Part shown: piece after piece, positions 1 to 11,684 of the stretch
How positions within the stretch are numbered: the first letter of the stretch is position 1
How the letters are laid out: each line of letters starts with the position of its first letter
Origin: Aptenodytes patagonicus
Lineage: Eukaryota > Chordata > Aves > Sphenisciformes > Spheniscidae
Length of the DNA stretch: 64,000 nucleotides
Direction: 5' to 3'
Assembly (NCBI RefSeq): GCF_965638725.1
Contig: NC_134951.1
Location: 77,999,068-78,063,067, forward strand
Made by a program: the position numbers and the translations under genes
The notes under the pieces: model-generated
Databases searched by the model: none
Told to the model about the DNA's origin: nothing
The model's input: only the letters and a program-made list of their open reading frames with translations

Positions 1-1569
1 TCCAAGAACAAGATGTTCATGTAGAAAGCAGGAAAAAGAGAGAGCAATGAACTCTCTCTGGAAATGATTTATGCTGACTATAGCTGTTGTTCATTATTAA
101 GTTAAAACAGAAGTAAAAGCCTAGAAAGAGGGAATAAAAAGGTCTTGGTCTGTTGGCATTTAAATACTACTTTATTTATTCTCTTCTTTTAATACAATCA
201 TATTTTATAATATAACTATTAAAATAACATAGAAACCAAAAGGCTTCACCCTATTCCCAGCATGCTCCTGTAAAACGTTCAAATAAATCTCCTCCATTTG
301 TTATTCATGCACAGAGTACTCTGCTCATCCAGGATAGCATCATAAATTAATAACAATAAAAAAGCTAGCAAAACATTTCAGAACTTATCCATCACACCAC
401 TTTTCTCTGATCAATAATTTGTAACATAACATTTTAAGAGCATATTCCACCTTTGGTCCTCTGCCATGATCTAATTTAGGAGGGAAGCAAAAACCACATT
501 TGATGCTAGGCAATAAAAGCCGAGTACAAAGGAACTAACTAAAGTTATTTGTGAAATGAGTTAGAGAGACCCAAAGCATGCTGTTTCATGGGTTAACTGC
601 ATGTTCCTCCACAGCTAAATGCATAAGCCAGTGACTGTCCATATACGTTTGTCTAATTCCTCTACAAAATCTCTCAGGGTTTTTGGATGGTGGGTCCTCT
701 GTTTTCCACAAGGTGAGGGTAAAAGGTCTTGAAGCCCAGAAAGGACTTTCATTACCAATAACTTATGGCTGAAAAGTACTGCTGCACATTCCCTATATTG
801 ATCAGCAAAACAACCTTAAGAATACATATCTAATCTCTGTCATGTAGCCACATCCTTTCCTACCAGCATGTATCCAGTATTTTTGAGATAGAAGTTGGTC
901 TTTTACTGAAACACACAGTCGCGCTATCGCCCACCAGCTCTTCACCACTTCTTCCACACTCAACGGGAGACCCCCACACCTGAAAAAAAGCTAAGCTGCT
1001 AGAGAATGCTTCTCCGGCACAAGAGCTGCCTCGTTACAAGAGAAACTACCAGTGAGGCCAGACAATGCTCAAGTTATTCCTCTCCAGCATGTTTAATGCA
1101 TCTGTCGCATGCACTCAGATTAATTAATTTAATAATTTGCATTTTTAGATAGCGTAAACACATTTCTGAGCATAAGAAACCTTCACAAGAAGGTCACTGC
1201 CACGGTTGTAGATGGGTCCCCATTGATAACCAGCCTCCCCTGCATTGCTGGGGCTCACATCCAGAGCTGGTCAGACAGTCAGAGGGAAGACGCAGCCCAT
1301 AACACACCCAGACAGACTCAACCCTGGAACTGCAACTGCCCGCACCCTCCCCATTACGGCTGACCATCTTCTGGCAGCCTCCTCACCGACAACGAGCGCC
1401 CAGCCCAGCCCCAGCCTCCCCAGGCACCGTCCACAGCCACGTCAGAGTCTCCTGGCTGCTCAGACATGCACCTGGAGTCACAGCCAGCAACTGTGACAGC
1501 CCCACTGCTGGTCCCACAGATAAGTGACTACAAAAGATAACTGCAAGTGTTCTTATTTTTGTTCAGTTC

Positions 1570-1585
1570 TTTTTTTTTTTTTTTT
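1570..1585. repeat. poly-T run (16)
   Basis: An uninterrupted run of 16 T inside UTRN intron sequence. No element body is recognised next to it, so it is listed only as a simple repeat. Confidence 0.9.
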
Positions 1586-3653
1586 GGCTCACTCGGGGCT
1601 GAGCCCAACTCGGTTCCAATAATCAAAGCAAGCTTTTCTTTTTACTCTCTCCAAAGGCAGTATCAGGTGGTTTGGATGTCCTTTCAAAGAAGGGGCCCAA
1701 AGATGTCATATCCTAATAAATAAACAAATGGCAGTTTCTGACTTCTTCTTGATAGCAGATGTTTCGCTGACTTTGCAGCTGCATATATTTACAAGTCAGT
1801 AGTCTTTTGCCTCATTCCCAAAACTACAGCTTGCAACAGAGCCTTATCATTGTCTTCTGTCAAACGCATATGTGCCAGAGGGCTCTTCTATTTCCTTAGC
1901 CTGTTATTTTTGTCGCTACCTTTAAAACTCCCAGCTTTCTTCTGAGGATATACTGTCACTTTCTGAAATTACAGCTCAGCTTGCTTCCCCATTTCATTCC
2001 AGAAACACACTGGGGGAGGGGAGGAAGACATAAAACAGACTTCTGACAAAGTGCGGAGCACTAAAAGTTATTCTTTCATCAACACAATAAAAAGTCAGAC
2101 AATGCAACTCCTCCCTCCCACTTCACGATGTTTAAACCCTGTTATTCGTTCTTCACACTGTTATTAAGGCATCCAAATAAATGCAGTTCTCCCCAACTTC
2201 GTGCTAGGGGCATCTCAGCTCCCAGGATGAGTGGGAACAGCTGCACTCTTCTAATTGCGCATTTTCCTTCGAAGGAGGGGTACCGTACAACACATGAAAA
2301 GCAGATCATGCAGGCTCTGAGCACACCAATCCATGCTGCTACCTGGCAGCAGAGCAGCTATACTGTCCTGAAACAACACAAGCTCAGCTGGAGCCCACAT
2401 GCTCTTCCCCTCACTCTTCCACACCTACACTGAATTACCTATGCCCGTCCGGCTCCCCACTTACTCGCATTCGAAATATGTTAATAACAATACTGCCCCT
2501 ACTCTTCCCTGCTCACAAGAGTCAACCCACACACCACGGATTCTGCTAGGAGGAATAGTCAAGGTGAGGAGGAAAATTAGGAGCAGCTACTGAGAGGTGC
2601 TAAGACAGCACAGCTAATTCTTTGCTAAGCTGCCCAGTGCTGTGAACTTTGAGAATTTCTTTGCACATGAAAACATTTTCATGATACTGTATGAGAGTCT
2701 TCCTTCTTCCCCCAGACCTGAGGGCAGAAGGGGGGACAGAGCCTCAAAGGGTGCTGGGGGAGGTGGAGCTGGGAACTTCACATTGCTCCTGGTCTGCCCC
2801 TCACCTAGGCACTCCTTCTCCACGGGATCCTCATCGGTGGGGGGTCCCACACCACCAGCAGCTGCCTCTCCCCACCCCGACTTTTAGACCTCTTTAGAAA
2901 CACTTAACACACTACACGCGGTGCCTCACATAGCAGCTCTTGCCCAGAGTTATGTCTTCTTTTCCTGGCAGAGCACATGCGAATTAATGGGCTGCTTTTA
3001 TGGTTTGGTTTTGTTTTTTTTTCTCCCCAAGGAGCCTCAATTTCTATTCCAAGGCAAAGTCGTGCTTCAAACACAGGGAGCAGCATATGTTATTTCTTCA
3101 CCTACCAATCAAGAGACTAGAAGAAGCCAGCCTGGTACTTATATATCTGCCATTTCATAAATGCTAGGCAATACCCCAGAACTGTCTTCATTGCAGCATC
3201 CAATCTGTCCCCACCAGACAGCCCAAGAAAAGGAGGCGATACAAACGACGGAAGGGAGCCAGGCTACAGCAACCGCAAGGTTTAGTTTTGAAAAACAGTC
3301 ATTTTAGTGTGTAGAAATAAGGAGCAGCAAATTTGCTGCTTGTCTTTAACACCTTGTCCACACACACTCTGCATAAACATCCCTGAAGAGTTCACACAGT
3401 GCAAAACTGGCTACGCCAACTCCGCGCCTACTTGACAGAATCCTAAGGGTCCGCCTGCAACTATAATGACTCCTGGCCGTTTCACACCGACGGAGCCAAA
3501 ATGACAAATGAGCAGCAGTGCATTTGGCCCGTAGCAATCTGGCAGCGAGAGGCACGACCGAAGGAACTGGTTCCAAAGGCAACATGTGGCACCGCAGGGC
3601 AGGGAGATCCCGGAGGAAGGGGGCTGCCGGCCAAGTAAGTATTGCTTCATGGG

Positions 3654-3673
3654 GACAGACAGACAGACAGACA
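3654..3673. repeat. (GACA)n microsatellite
   Basis: Five tandem GACA units followed by a short CAG run. It lies in UTRN intron sequence and could be polymorphic in length. Confidence 0.85.
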
Positions 3674-6600
3674 ACAGCAGCAGTTCTCAGAACGAGCCTT
3701 GCCCAAGAACTCCAAAAATAAGTTACAATTTCTCAAAGCAGTCTTTCAGTCAAATATATTTAATGTAATTAAAAATGAAAGGTAGATGAGGAGAATTAAG
3801 TTCCCCTCAATTTAGACAGGAACTTATATCTTAAAATGCACCAGAGGCGTAGAGTAATCTTCCAGAAATGTTTTTCCTGTCATGTCTTACTGTTTAATTA
3901 TATATTACCATTCCAAGCTACCATGACAGTTTTTAAGTGAGTTTGTCTTTTTTCCATAATTAATCATAGCAAAGACTCATCTGTTCTTCAAGCCCAGTGA
4001 TGACAGCGCTGTTTTCACCACTGTAAGGCAATCATCCCACAGCATTCCTTCCTGAAAGCTATTGCAAAGAGAAAAGCTCACCTATCTGCACAAGATGCCT
4101 TTCAAAGATATAAATCAGCTCCACATACATTACTTCATACTATAGGGAAGTAAGAAAAAAAGAGAACCCTGCTTTTCCGTAGCAAGCAATCATACAGATG
4201 CACAGGCATAGCACAGCTTAATAATGCTACATAAATGCAAATTATAAATATATAAACCCAACGCAACCATCCAGGAACAAGTATCCTACTCCTTAAACAT
4301 CAGACACTCAGAGCCATCAGCATCCACCACCGGTGCAGGAGGAAGGGAGGCAAAAAGACGCTTGGTTCTTCTGCGAACGTAAGGCAGCCTCCCCTATAAT
4401 TACCACAGCCAACAGTTATTTTAAAGGCAGCTTTGGTCACCATCATATTCTATTCTAAGTACAGAAGATGTGTCTTCAAAAATAACTTATAGCTACATGT
4501 AGATCAGTGCTAACAAACTACCTAATCAAAGAAGAGCCACATCCAAAGCAGAAAATAATAAATGCTAACTGGACAACAGAAAGGAGTCTTTCTTTCTTTA
4601 GTATCACAAGTCACAAAAGTGAGATTACTGGGGAGAAAACCAAAACCACAACAACTCTTTTGCTTTGGAAAATCAAGCATTTAACACTGACAACAGCTAC
4701 AGCATATAAGATGTTCACAGAAAGTTTTCTTGCTGACCACTGCAGGAAAAAGTATTTCCAACATAATCAATAACATACAGGGATCTCCATTCAAGGTATT
4801 TTATCCTTCATCCTCTCAGTTTGAACTCCCCAAAGGATGAATTAGATACTTGCAAAATTACTTTTTCCCATCTGTGAAAACCTGTGACACACACTTTTTT
4901 TTGCGCAAGCAACAAATAGAAATCCAATCCGCTGTTAATTGATTTTGATTGCTCTATAGAAAAATTATGCTTTTCTGCAGTTCTCCTATATCCTTCACAT
5001 GGTATGCTGGTAGCTTCCCAATTACAAGTCGTTAAGAAAAAAAAATTACACAGCTTGTTCTGTTCATAAAAACAGGCATAGACGGGCACCACACAGCCCT
5101 GAGCAGCCACAAAACTTTGTGTGTCTTATTACAGTCTCATAAGAGTAACTTTAAATCAGAGCTCAAGTTTTCAATAACCAACCACTGTATTAACAGTGCC
5201 ACCTTTACGGCTTTCTAGCTGCTTCCCAGTTTTCCAAAGCAAGATAACTAAAGCAGCAATGACTGCAAAAAAGACAATATATTCAGTCTGACACGCTGCT
5301 AAAGACTAAAGTTTGTATTTGGATACAAATGTTTCTAAACATGTTTACTAGTACCACTCTTTGTTAAGGCCTGACCTCTGAAAGATTTCTTCCAAGTTAT
5401 AACAAAATATAAAATTTAGCCATGTATCTTAACCATCACTTTTAGAAGATGAATGTTTTTAAGTAACCATGATATCCTGACAGCTTGGTGATCTGTTCCA
5501 AAAAGAAGAAGAAAAACATGTTGAAAAAGACAGACAGACAATTGCCGAGGAAAGGAGAGGAGAGATCTTTACACAGGACATTATACATCTCTCTCTCATC
5601 TTTTATTTACAAGAATAGAGTCAACTGTTTTCAGTGTTCTTATTTAAAAATGCGTAGGAATAATATGTACTCAAAAATATTATGACGTATCAAATCACTT
5701 AAAGATTTTTACCCACTAGAAGTGGGGTTTGTATTTTATTTATTAAGAGTGAAAATATTAAATGCATATTTGCATGCTCTCTCTAATCGAAGTGTAGAGA
5801 TTTCCCATATCACAGGTGATTAACTCACAGAGTAGCAAGAAACAGAATAACAGCCCATTTTCTATGACAACAGAAAGGAAGTGGAGATCCTAAACCTTGT
5901 CTGGTTCTGCTCTCTGTAGCCTCAAAACCCAAACAGACCCCTAGCTACCCCAAATGTTAGTAAGTTAAGGTAACACTTCTACTGTACTCCAGCCACTTAT
6001 ACGGTGAAGAACATCCCGTGCTGGAGAAATCTTCCCAGCAAGAAACACCTCAGTTTTCCTTTCTAAGTATCAAAATTGGCATTCTCTTTTCCAGAGATCT
6101 AGGAAAAATGGAAGCATAGCTTAAAATATTTTTTCCCCAGTCCTGACAACTAGCCTTTAATTTGCTGCCATCTGTACTTCAGGAAACTTCAGCCCTTTCA
6201 TTAGCAAATCCCTCCCACAGGTTTACTTGTAGGGAATGGTTCAGATCTGAGCTATGTAATACAGTAATTAACTTGAAGAAATCACACATCCAGATCCAAA
6301 CCAGCATATTATTCAGAAAAGATTAATTATTTAAGATCAATCTTCACTCGCTATTTTTAGTGTCCAAGTCTTTTAGCCTTGTGAGTATTAGAATATACAT
6401 CATTTTCTCATTAACAGAGAACAAAGTTAAAGCAGTTGTAACAGGAGATTTACAATCGTCTGCCCTAACCAAAACAACAGAACTTACTGTACAATTTGTT
6501 CATCCAAGGAAAACCTCAAATACAGCCGTGTTTCCTCAGACATCCTATAAAACTGTAGTACTTATGTACACACATGCATACAAACTGTCTGCAAGCCATC

Positions 6601-7152
6601 CCCAAACTCAAAGCCCTTAGAGGTGCTGACTACACGCTTATAATCAGATGAAGTTATGTCCAGGGGTTTCAAAATAACAACAGAAAATGTAAGGCAACAC
6701 TACAGAATTCGAGATGGAAAACCACAAGCACTTCTGTTTCATAAACTGCACTTCCAGAAGTTAAGAGGAAGACTGTCTCCACCAAAGGTGTCGTTCCTCA
6801 GAAAGAGGAGGTCTAAGAAACAAACTGTTCCAACACCAATAGGATCCAGATTCAAACCCGCATCCTACGTAATCTGACATACCAAATCACCACCAGCCGA
6901 AGAGCTACAGATTTTAATGTATAGAGCATTTAAAAAAAAAAAACCCCACACACACTTAGGTTTCAGGTATCGAAGGAAAATCTTTTGACAACAGGAGCAT
7001 TTTGCACTTGAGAGAAAAGAGAACCTTTGAGGCTAAAGAAGCAAGCATCCAGTCTCTGGATGTAGCACACATTTCTATCAAGGTTTAAACAACTTAATTC
7101 TGCCCCTCCAAAGCCTCTGCTCTCCCCCTGCTAAAACGAGGGTACCTCCTTA

Positions 7153-7163
7153 CCCCCCCCCCC
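7153..7163. repeat. poly-C run (11)
   Basis: Eleven consecutive C on the plus strand, so G on the transcribed UTRN strand. It is a simple repeat prone to sequencing error. Confidence 0.85.
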
Positions 7164-7524
7164 AGCATCTGTCAGAAGACTCAAACAGACAACAACCAAA
7201 AAACCCCCACGTTTTTCCAATAACCTTCAGATCTGTTACGTGAATGTTTTGCTAGAGGAAATGCCTGAGCGAGTAGCCTTAGACAACTGTTTTACATTAA
7301 GGAGGAAGCACATTAGTTTACTGCACGAGCACTACTGCGATGCACTTTTAGGAGGTGCAGTATTGTGGCCACAGTTGCCATTTTCAGTGTCTGAGAATAA
7401 ACACAAAAGCTGCCAACACTAGGTTGCATAAGAGCACTTTAAGCACATGGTTATTTACAAAAGCAGAGGTAATTATAATGCAGGAGGTGGATCCCAAACA
7501 AAACAGACTTGACTAACACTGTCC

Positions 7525-7543
7525 AAAAAAAAAAAAAAAAAAA
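7525..7543. repeat. poly-A run (19)
   Basis: Nineteen consecutive A about 185 bases inside the intron from the UTRN exon donor. On the UTRN strand it is a poly-T tract. No SINE or LINE body is recognised beside it. Confidence 0.9.
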
Positions 7544-7728
7544 GAAATCTACAATTACTATTACTTAATTGTAGGACAGCTGCCCAAACAGCCTCAGTCG
7601 CTCACTGTGCTACCAATATATGGCCAAAAAAACAGTTGGAAAAACGTGCTGTTTAAAAATGCAAACTGATGTCAGAAGCTACGCGTAGAGGAGAAAACAG
7701 GAAAACACCGTTTCTCTCGACAGCTTAC

Positions 7729-7807
7729 CTGATCTGGACTTAATGATGTCGCTGAACTCGCTGTGTCCCTCACCAGGTCCTTCCTCCTGGTCGGAGACAC
7801 GGGCCAT
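7729..7807 (-). CDS. UTRN: Utrophin, first coding exon (N-terminal 26 codons)
   Basis: Reading the minus strand from the ATG at 7807 gives 26 codons plus one base, then a consensus splice donor (AG/GTAAG, intron starting at 7728). The peptide begins MARVSDQEE and ends EFSDIIKSRS. The human A-utrophin N-terminus is also 26 residues before the equivalent junction and, as I recall it, also ends EFSDIIKSRS, so length, phase and sequence all agree. Utrophin is the autosomal paralogue of dystrophin and links cortical actin to the dystroglycan complex at the membrane. This exon carries only the leader ahead of the first calponin-homology actin-binding domain. Residues 3-16 look unlike human, with a more acidic, Gly-rich run, while the last ten are conserved. 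The 5' edge of the exon is unclear: AG acceptors that would start the exon at 7839 or at 7816 are possible, each with a weak pyrimidine tract. The remaining exons lie outside the window. A CpG island begins about 450 bases upstream. Confidence 0.9.
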
Positions 7808-8873
7808 GCTCACAGGCTGGGGTACACCACGGGCACAGCCTAAATCCGTCAGGAGAGAGTTCCCATGGAGGGCCCCAGCTCAGCACCAGCACCTACAGCG
7901 CAGGACCAGGAGCAGAGAGGCACCGTAACTCTGTGGGCTACACCAGGTGTGACTCCGCGTGGGAAGCACAGGCCAGGACCGATGGCATGGCTTGCTGGCC
8001 ATGGCCACGCGTGGCGGGGTGGCCAACCAGCCACTCGCTGTGCCTCTGCCGAGGGACACCTTATGGGATTTAAAAAGCGAGATGGCACAGAGGGGTGCTG
8101 CTAGCCAGTTTAATCCCTAGCCATGAAAGAGAAGCTTCGGCCATCCTTGGGCGACACCCCACGCCCACCCGTGCACCCCAGAGGGGCAGGACACAGCCCT
8201 TGCAGCGATACCGTCACCACCCGTCACCCAGCTAGCACCAAACGGGACACCCCCGCTTGAGGGGGGTGGCAAAGCAAGGGAGCCCCGCTCCTGCCGGACT
8301 GGGGCATGTACCAGCTGGGAAGGGGCTAAGGGCAGGCGTGCTCCTCCGGCCGGCCCCGGGCCGTGAGAGCCACGTGTGGGAGAAGCCGCGAAGCCCCTCT
8401 GCCGGGCGGGGGGAGCCGAACCCCGCGGGACGGGCCCCGCACACGGCCCCGGGCAGCTCCCCGCCCGGCCGCCCCGAGGGAGCCGCTGCGGCCCCCGCTC
8501 CCCCGGCGGGGATTTTGACCCGGCCGGTGGCCGCGCGTTCCGGCAACTCCTCCCTGCGGGGTGCGCGGCCACAGCGGCGCCGCCGGCTCTCGGGCACCCC
8601 CGCGGCGGAGCCGCTCCTCGCCCCGGCTCCCCGCGGCCGCCCCGTCCCGCCCGCTCCCCCGCCGCCCCGCACCGGCACCCCCGCCCCGCCCGCAGGTGCG
8701 CCCAGCCGCGGGTATTACGCCCCCACCCCCCCCCATTTACCGGCTCGGAGTTGGGGAACAAACTTTGCCCCCCACGCCCCTCCCGGAGCCGCGGTGCCCG
8801 CCGTCTGCCCGCGAGGCAGCCCCGTTCCCAGAGGTGCTGGGGCACCCGCCGACAGCAACCCGCCGCCGCCGCC

Positions 8874-8886
8874 ACTCACCCCTCGG
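8874..8886 (-). other. UTRN: Candidate splice donor of UTRN non-coding exon 1
   Basis: On the minus strand the sequence reads CCGAGGG/GTGAGT, a near-consensus donor with the exon ending at 8880. Joined to the coding exon at about 7816-7839 it would define an intron of roughly 1 kb. The alternative donor ending at 9444 is about equally good, so alternative first exons are possible. Confidence 0.5.
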
Positions 8887-8916
8887 ACACGGCAGCGGGA
8901 GGCGGTCCCGCTTCCC

Positions 8917-8951
8917 CACGGCACGGCACGGCACGGCACGGCACGGCACGG
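8917..8951. repeat. (GGCAC)n pentamer tandem repeat
   Basis: About seven tandem copies of a GC-rich pentamer (GGCAC on the plus strand, GTGCC on the minus). It ends 37 bases upstream, in the UTRN direction, of the exon-1 donor at 8880, so it probably lies in the 5' untranslated exon or core promoter. Confidence 0.9.
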
Positions 8952-9483
8952 CTCCGCCCCGCGCCCCGTCCCCCGGCAGCGGCAGCTCCCGCGGCGCTAC
9001 GCTGGCGGACCCACAACTTTCTGTGCGAGCCGCTGCCGCCGCCGCCGCCGCCGCCGCCCCTCCTCCTCCTCCTCTCCCCTCTCCGCCCCTCCCGGCCCGG
9101 CCCCGCGGCGGCTCCTCCCTCGGCCCCGACGCCCCCTTTGTTAGCCGGGCCAGCGCCGCGGGTGCGGGAGAGCCGCCCCGGCCGCGCGGCCCCTTCTCCG
9201 AGGGGGCGGGAGGGGCGGGGCTGCGCCCGCCGCGGGCCCCGGCCGGGGCGGGGCGGGGCAGAGGGGGCGGGGCGAGGCCCGGCCCCGCCTCCTCCCCGCG
9301 CCCGCGGGCGGCTGCCGTCCCGACCCCGCGCCCCGGCGGGCCCCGCCCGGGAGAGCGGCGGGTCCGGCGGCGGGGGCCGTCGGGGCTGCCCCGGCGCTGC
9401 CAACGCCGCTCCGCTCCTCCCCTCGGGGCCTTCCCGGCCTCACCTGTGCGCTCCCGCCTCTCCTTTCTTCTCCTTTTGCACCC

Positions 9484-9493
9484 ACAAGTAAGC
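9484..9493 (+). other. Candidate plus-strand splice donor at the CpG island edge
   Basis: The sequence ACAA/GTAAGC, with GT at 9488-9489, is a reasonable donor on the strand opposite UTRN. It could belong to a divergent promoter-associated transcript. An unusually good plus-strand acceptor follows at 11683-11684. There is no transcript evidence in the sequence itself. Confidence 0.25.
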
Positions 9494-11633
9494 GCGGTGG
9501 CGCAGCGCGTCGGAGGCGAAGCGCACGGCGGGCAGGGCAGGGCGGGCACCGCGGCGCTCCGCCGCTCGCTCGCCCCGTCGCTCCCCATTAACGCCGGAGT
9601 CGCACGGCAAGGGAGTATGACAAAATCTGAGGGGCGTTTCGGACGTTTACACACTTAACAGCAGGAAATAGCTCTCCCGAAACTCGTCTGGTTTGGCCGG
9701 GTGTCCTAGCCTCATCTCACGGGGTCGCCTGACAGCGAAAAGTCATGGGTGGTCTTCAGCTGGGCAAGAAAGGAACAGTGTGGATCAGTAAAAACGTGCT
9801 GCGCTGGACGCTGTAGTCATTTTTGGGATCCCCCTACTAGTCATCTGTAGTCATTTTTTATGTATGAACAGACATACACATTAGTAAAATACTTGGCTCA
9901 CGCTAATTAATTTGTCGCCGCATTCGCAATCTGGGAATGAACATACTCATATTTGCTCAGGCGAGTAATCTTTACTCACCTATACCGTAAGGTTGCTGCA
10001 CACGTGGCCCTTATTTATCTTGGTAAGCATTAGTCTGGAGTTTCGGCGGTACCAGAGAGACACCGCAGCTGAGCGGTTCCTCAGTGCTACCTGCCAGGCC
10101 CCAGCCGTCCGGCCCAGAATGTTTCCCAGGTTAGATGCATTCCCAACATCGAGTACCTCACTGCCTTAGTAACACAACCAGATGCTGGCCAGCAGTCTGC
10201 AGAAAAGAAGGTGCAGAATTTATTAGCTAGAAGAAAGGAGGGAGCCCAGGCTTGGCAACACATTCATTTTGTGCCTCCAGGTGAACAGGAATTGGTAGCA
10301 ATGAAACGAGGAAGGTTTGCCTTAGAAAGTCTTTTTTCTTACCAGTATACAGCTCATGAGTTTACTAGGCACTACAGATAACAGTAATAAACAATGATTA
10401 TGTGTATTTTAGCCTAAGCTAACTTTGATATTTACCCATACTTCACTATTTCCCCCAAGGAAAAAAGAGATACCTCAAAGAAACAAAACAAGCTACCTGT
10501 AAATTATTATTATCATAATTCTAACCGCATTTAACATTTTTTCCTCAACCTTTGATCTGTGCAGTACGTGTGTAACAGGGACTGGGACTTACTGTTCTGC
10601 ATCCCAGGAGGTAGGGCCTCGCAGATAGTGCGATATATTTTTGCACTTCGAAGAAGCCCCGAAGATGAAGACGCCTAGTTCTGATCATTCAGTAGATTTC
10701 CTGGGTGATTCGGTGCAAATTAGTTAATTCATCCTTGATCTGCTTGATCCGAACCACTGCATGAAGTCATTAATGGTTCTTACTTGTAAAGAGATAATAA
10801 TAAAGTGCCCAAAGTGGTGTGATGACTGAAGTTGTGAATCTGTTGAGAATTGCAGATCATGGATGACAAACACTATAAAACCACCGACATCGATAGCTAT
10901 CACTGTCTAACTGTAAGGCAGTGCTGAGCAGCAGGCTGGTTTTGTTGGAAAGGTATGGTCTGTGTTTATGCCTGTTTGTTTACGTTAATACTGATAAACC
11001 TGCACTACGAACATAACGTTTGTGGTTAGAGGAGCACCACTAGTTCCTTGCCTTCTGCCTTGCTGCTCTTGACCGAACAGACGGCTTCTCTGCCCCATCC
11101 CGTGCATTCCCTCTGCACGCTGGATTTTCAATGCCCAGTGACGAAAAAACACACAAATACTGGAAGCCCAGAACCCAGACGTAACCCAGCTGCTTTTCAT
11201 ACAGGTCTTCCACGAACAGGACGAGAGACGTTCCGACCCGTGTAACCCAGTGCCCGCTCAAGAGTCAGCACAGACAAAAATCGTCATTTCTCACTGCTGG
11301 GTATCTAGCAGCGGTGCGGGGCCCGGGGGTCCCAAAGCGCCGCATTGCCTCGCCTAAGGCAAGGAAATGCTAAGTGGAAGAAAGGCCTTTCTTTTGCAGG
11401 CTGCACTGAGAGGATTAGTCGTTTCACAGAGGTTACCCAAGACTGCTATCAGGCAGCAATAACTTTGATCGCTAAAAGCTGCAGTGAAGCTGATAAGCGG
11501 GAGCAGAGAGCTGGTATATCCCGTTTCAAATCTCCGTGTGTAAGCCCAAGGTCCTGATTTTTATAATCTTGCCCTGAAAGCACCTACAAATTATTTCTCA
11601 AAAAGAAACACATTTCAGTTTAACCTGATAGCA

Positions 11634-11684
11634 TTTCCTTTTTTCTCTTTTTTCCTCTTTTTCTTTTTTTTTTTTCTGTTTTAG
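11634..11684 (+). other. Long polypyrimidine tract with AG, possible splice acceptor
   Basis: Nearly 50 pyrimidine-rich bases run into CTGTTTTAG/ACAG on the plus strand, which is the textbook shape of a 3' splice site (AG at 11683-11684). No coding exon follows. It may be a plain CT-rich simple repeat, or the second exon of a non-coding transcript diverging from the UTRN island. Confidence 0.35.

Larger units (their letters stand above)
1..7728 (-). other. UTRN: UTRN intron (first coding intron, partial)
   Basis: This stretch follows the splice donor of the first UTRN coding exon, so on the minus strand it is intron that runs out of the window. I looked on the minus strand for the next utrophin exon (the start of the first calponin-homology domain, beginning near DVQKKTFTKW) and did not see it. 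The region is AT-rich, with many short chance open frames and homopolymer runs, and I recognise no gene or transposable element in it. First-coding introns of dystrophin-family genes are usually very long, so an exon-free 7.7 kb is expected. Confidence 0.75.
8250..9620 (-). promoter_or_regulatory. UTRN: CpG island, probable UTRN-A promoter and non-coding exon 1
   Basis: About 1.4 kb of very GC-rich, CpG-dense sequence with many GGGCGG-type Sp1 boxes on both strands and no TATA box. It stands out sharply from AT-rich flanks. It lies just upstream of the UTRN first coding exon, where a utrophin-A promoter and untranslated exon would be expected. Two good minus-strand splice donors are visible: GGG/GTGAGT with the exon ending at 8880, and CACAG/GTGAGG with the exon ending at 9444. 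A single TTCCGG motif near 8535 resembles the N-box described for mammalian utrophin-A, but one hexamer in such sequence is weak evidence. The long open frames across this island on both strands are a result of high GC content and are not genes. The transcription start cannot be fixed from sequence alone. Confidence 0.75.

Noticed and set aside
1-7700. A second UTRN exon (start of the first calponin-homology domain)
   Set aside because: No minus-strand sequence matching the expected exon was found. The intron appears to extend past the window.
8117-9658. Many overlapping open frames of 100-371 codons on both strands
   Set aside because: They are Pro/Ala/Gly/Arg-rich, overlap in nearly all frames and coincide exactly with a CpG island where stop codons are scarce. 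None has a family resemblance.
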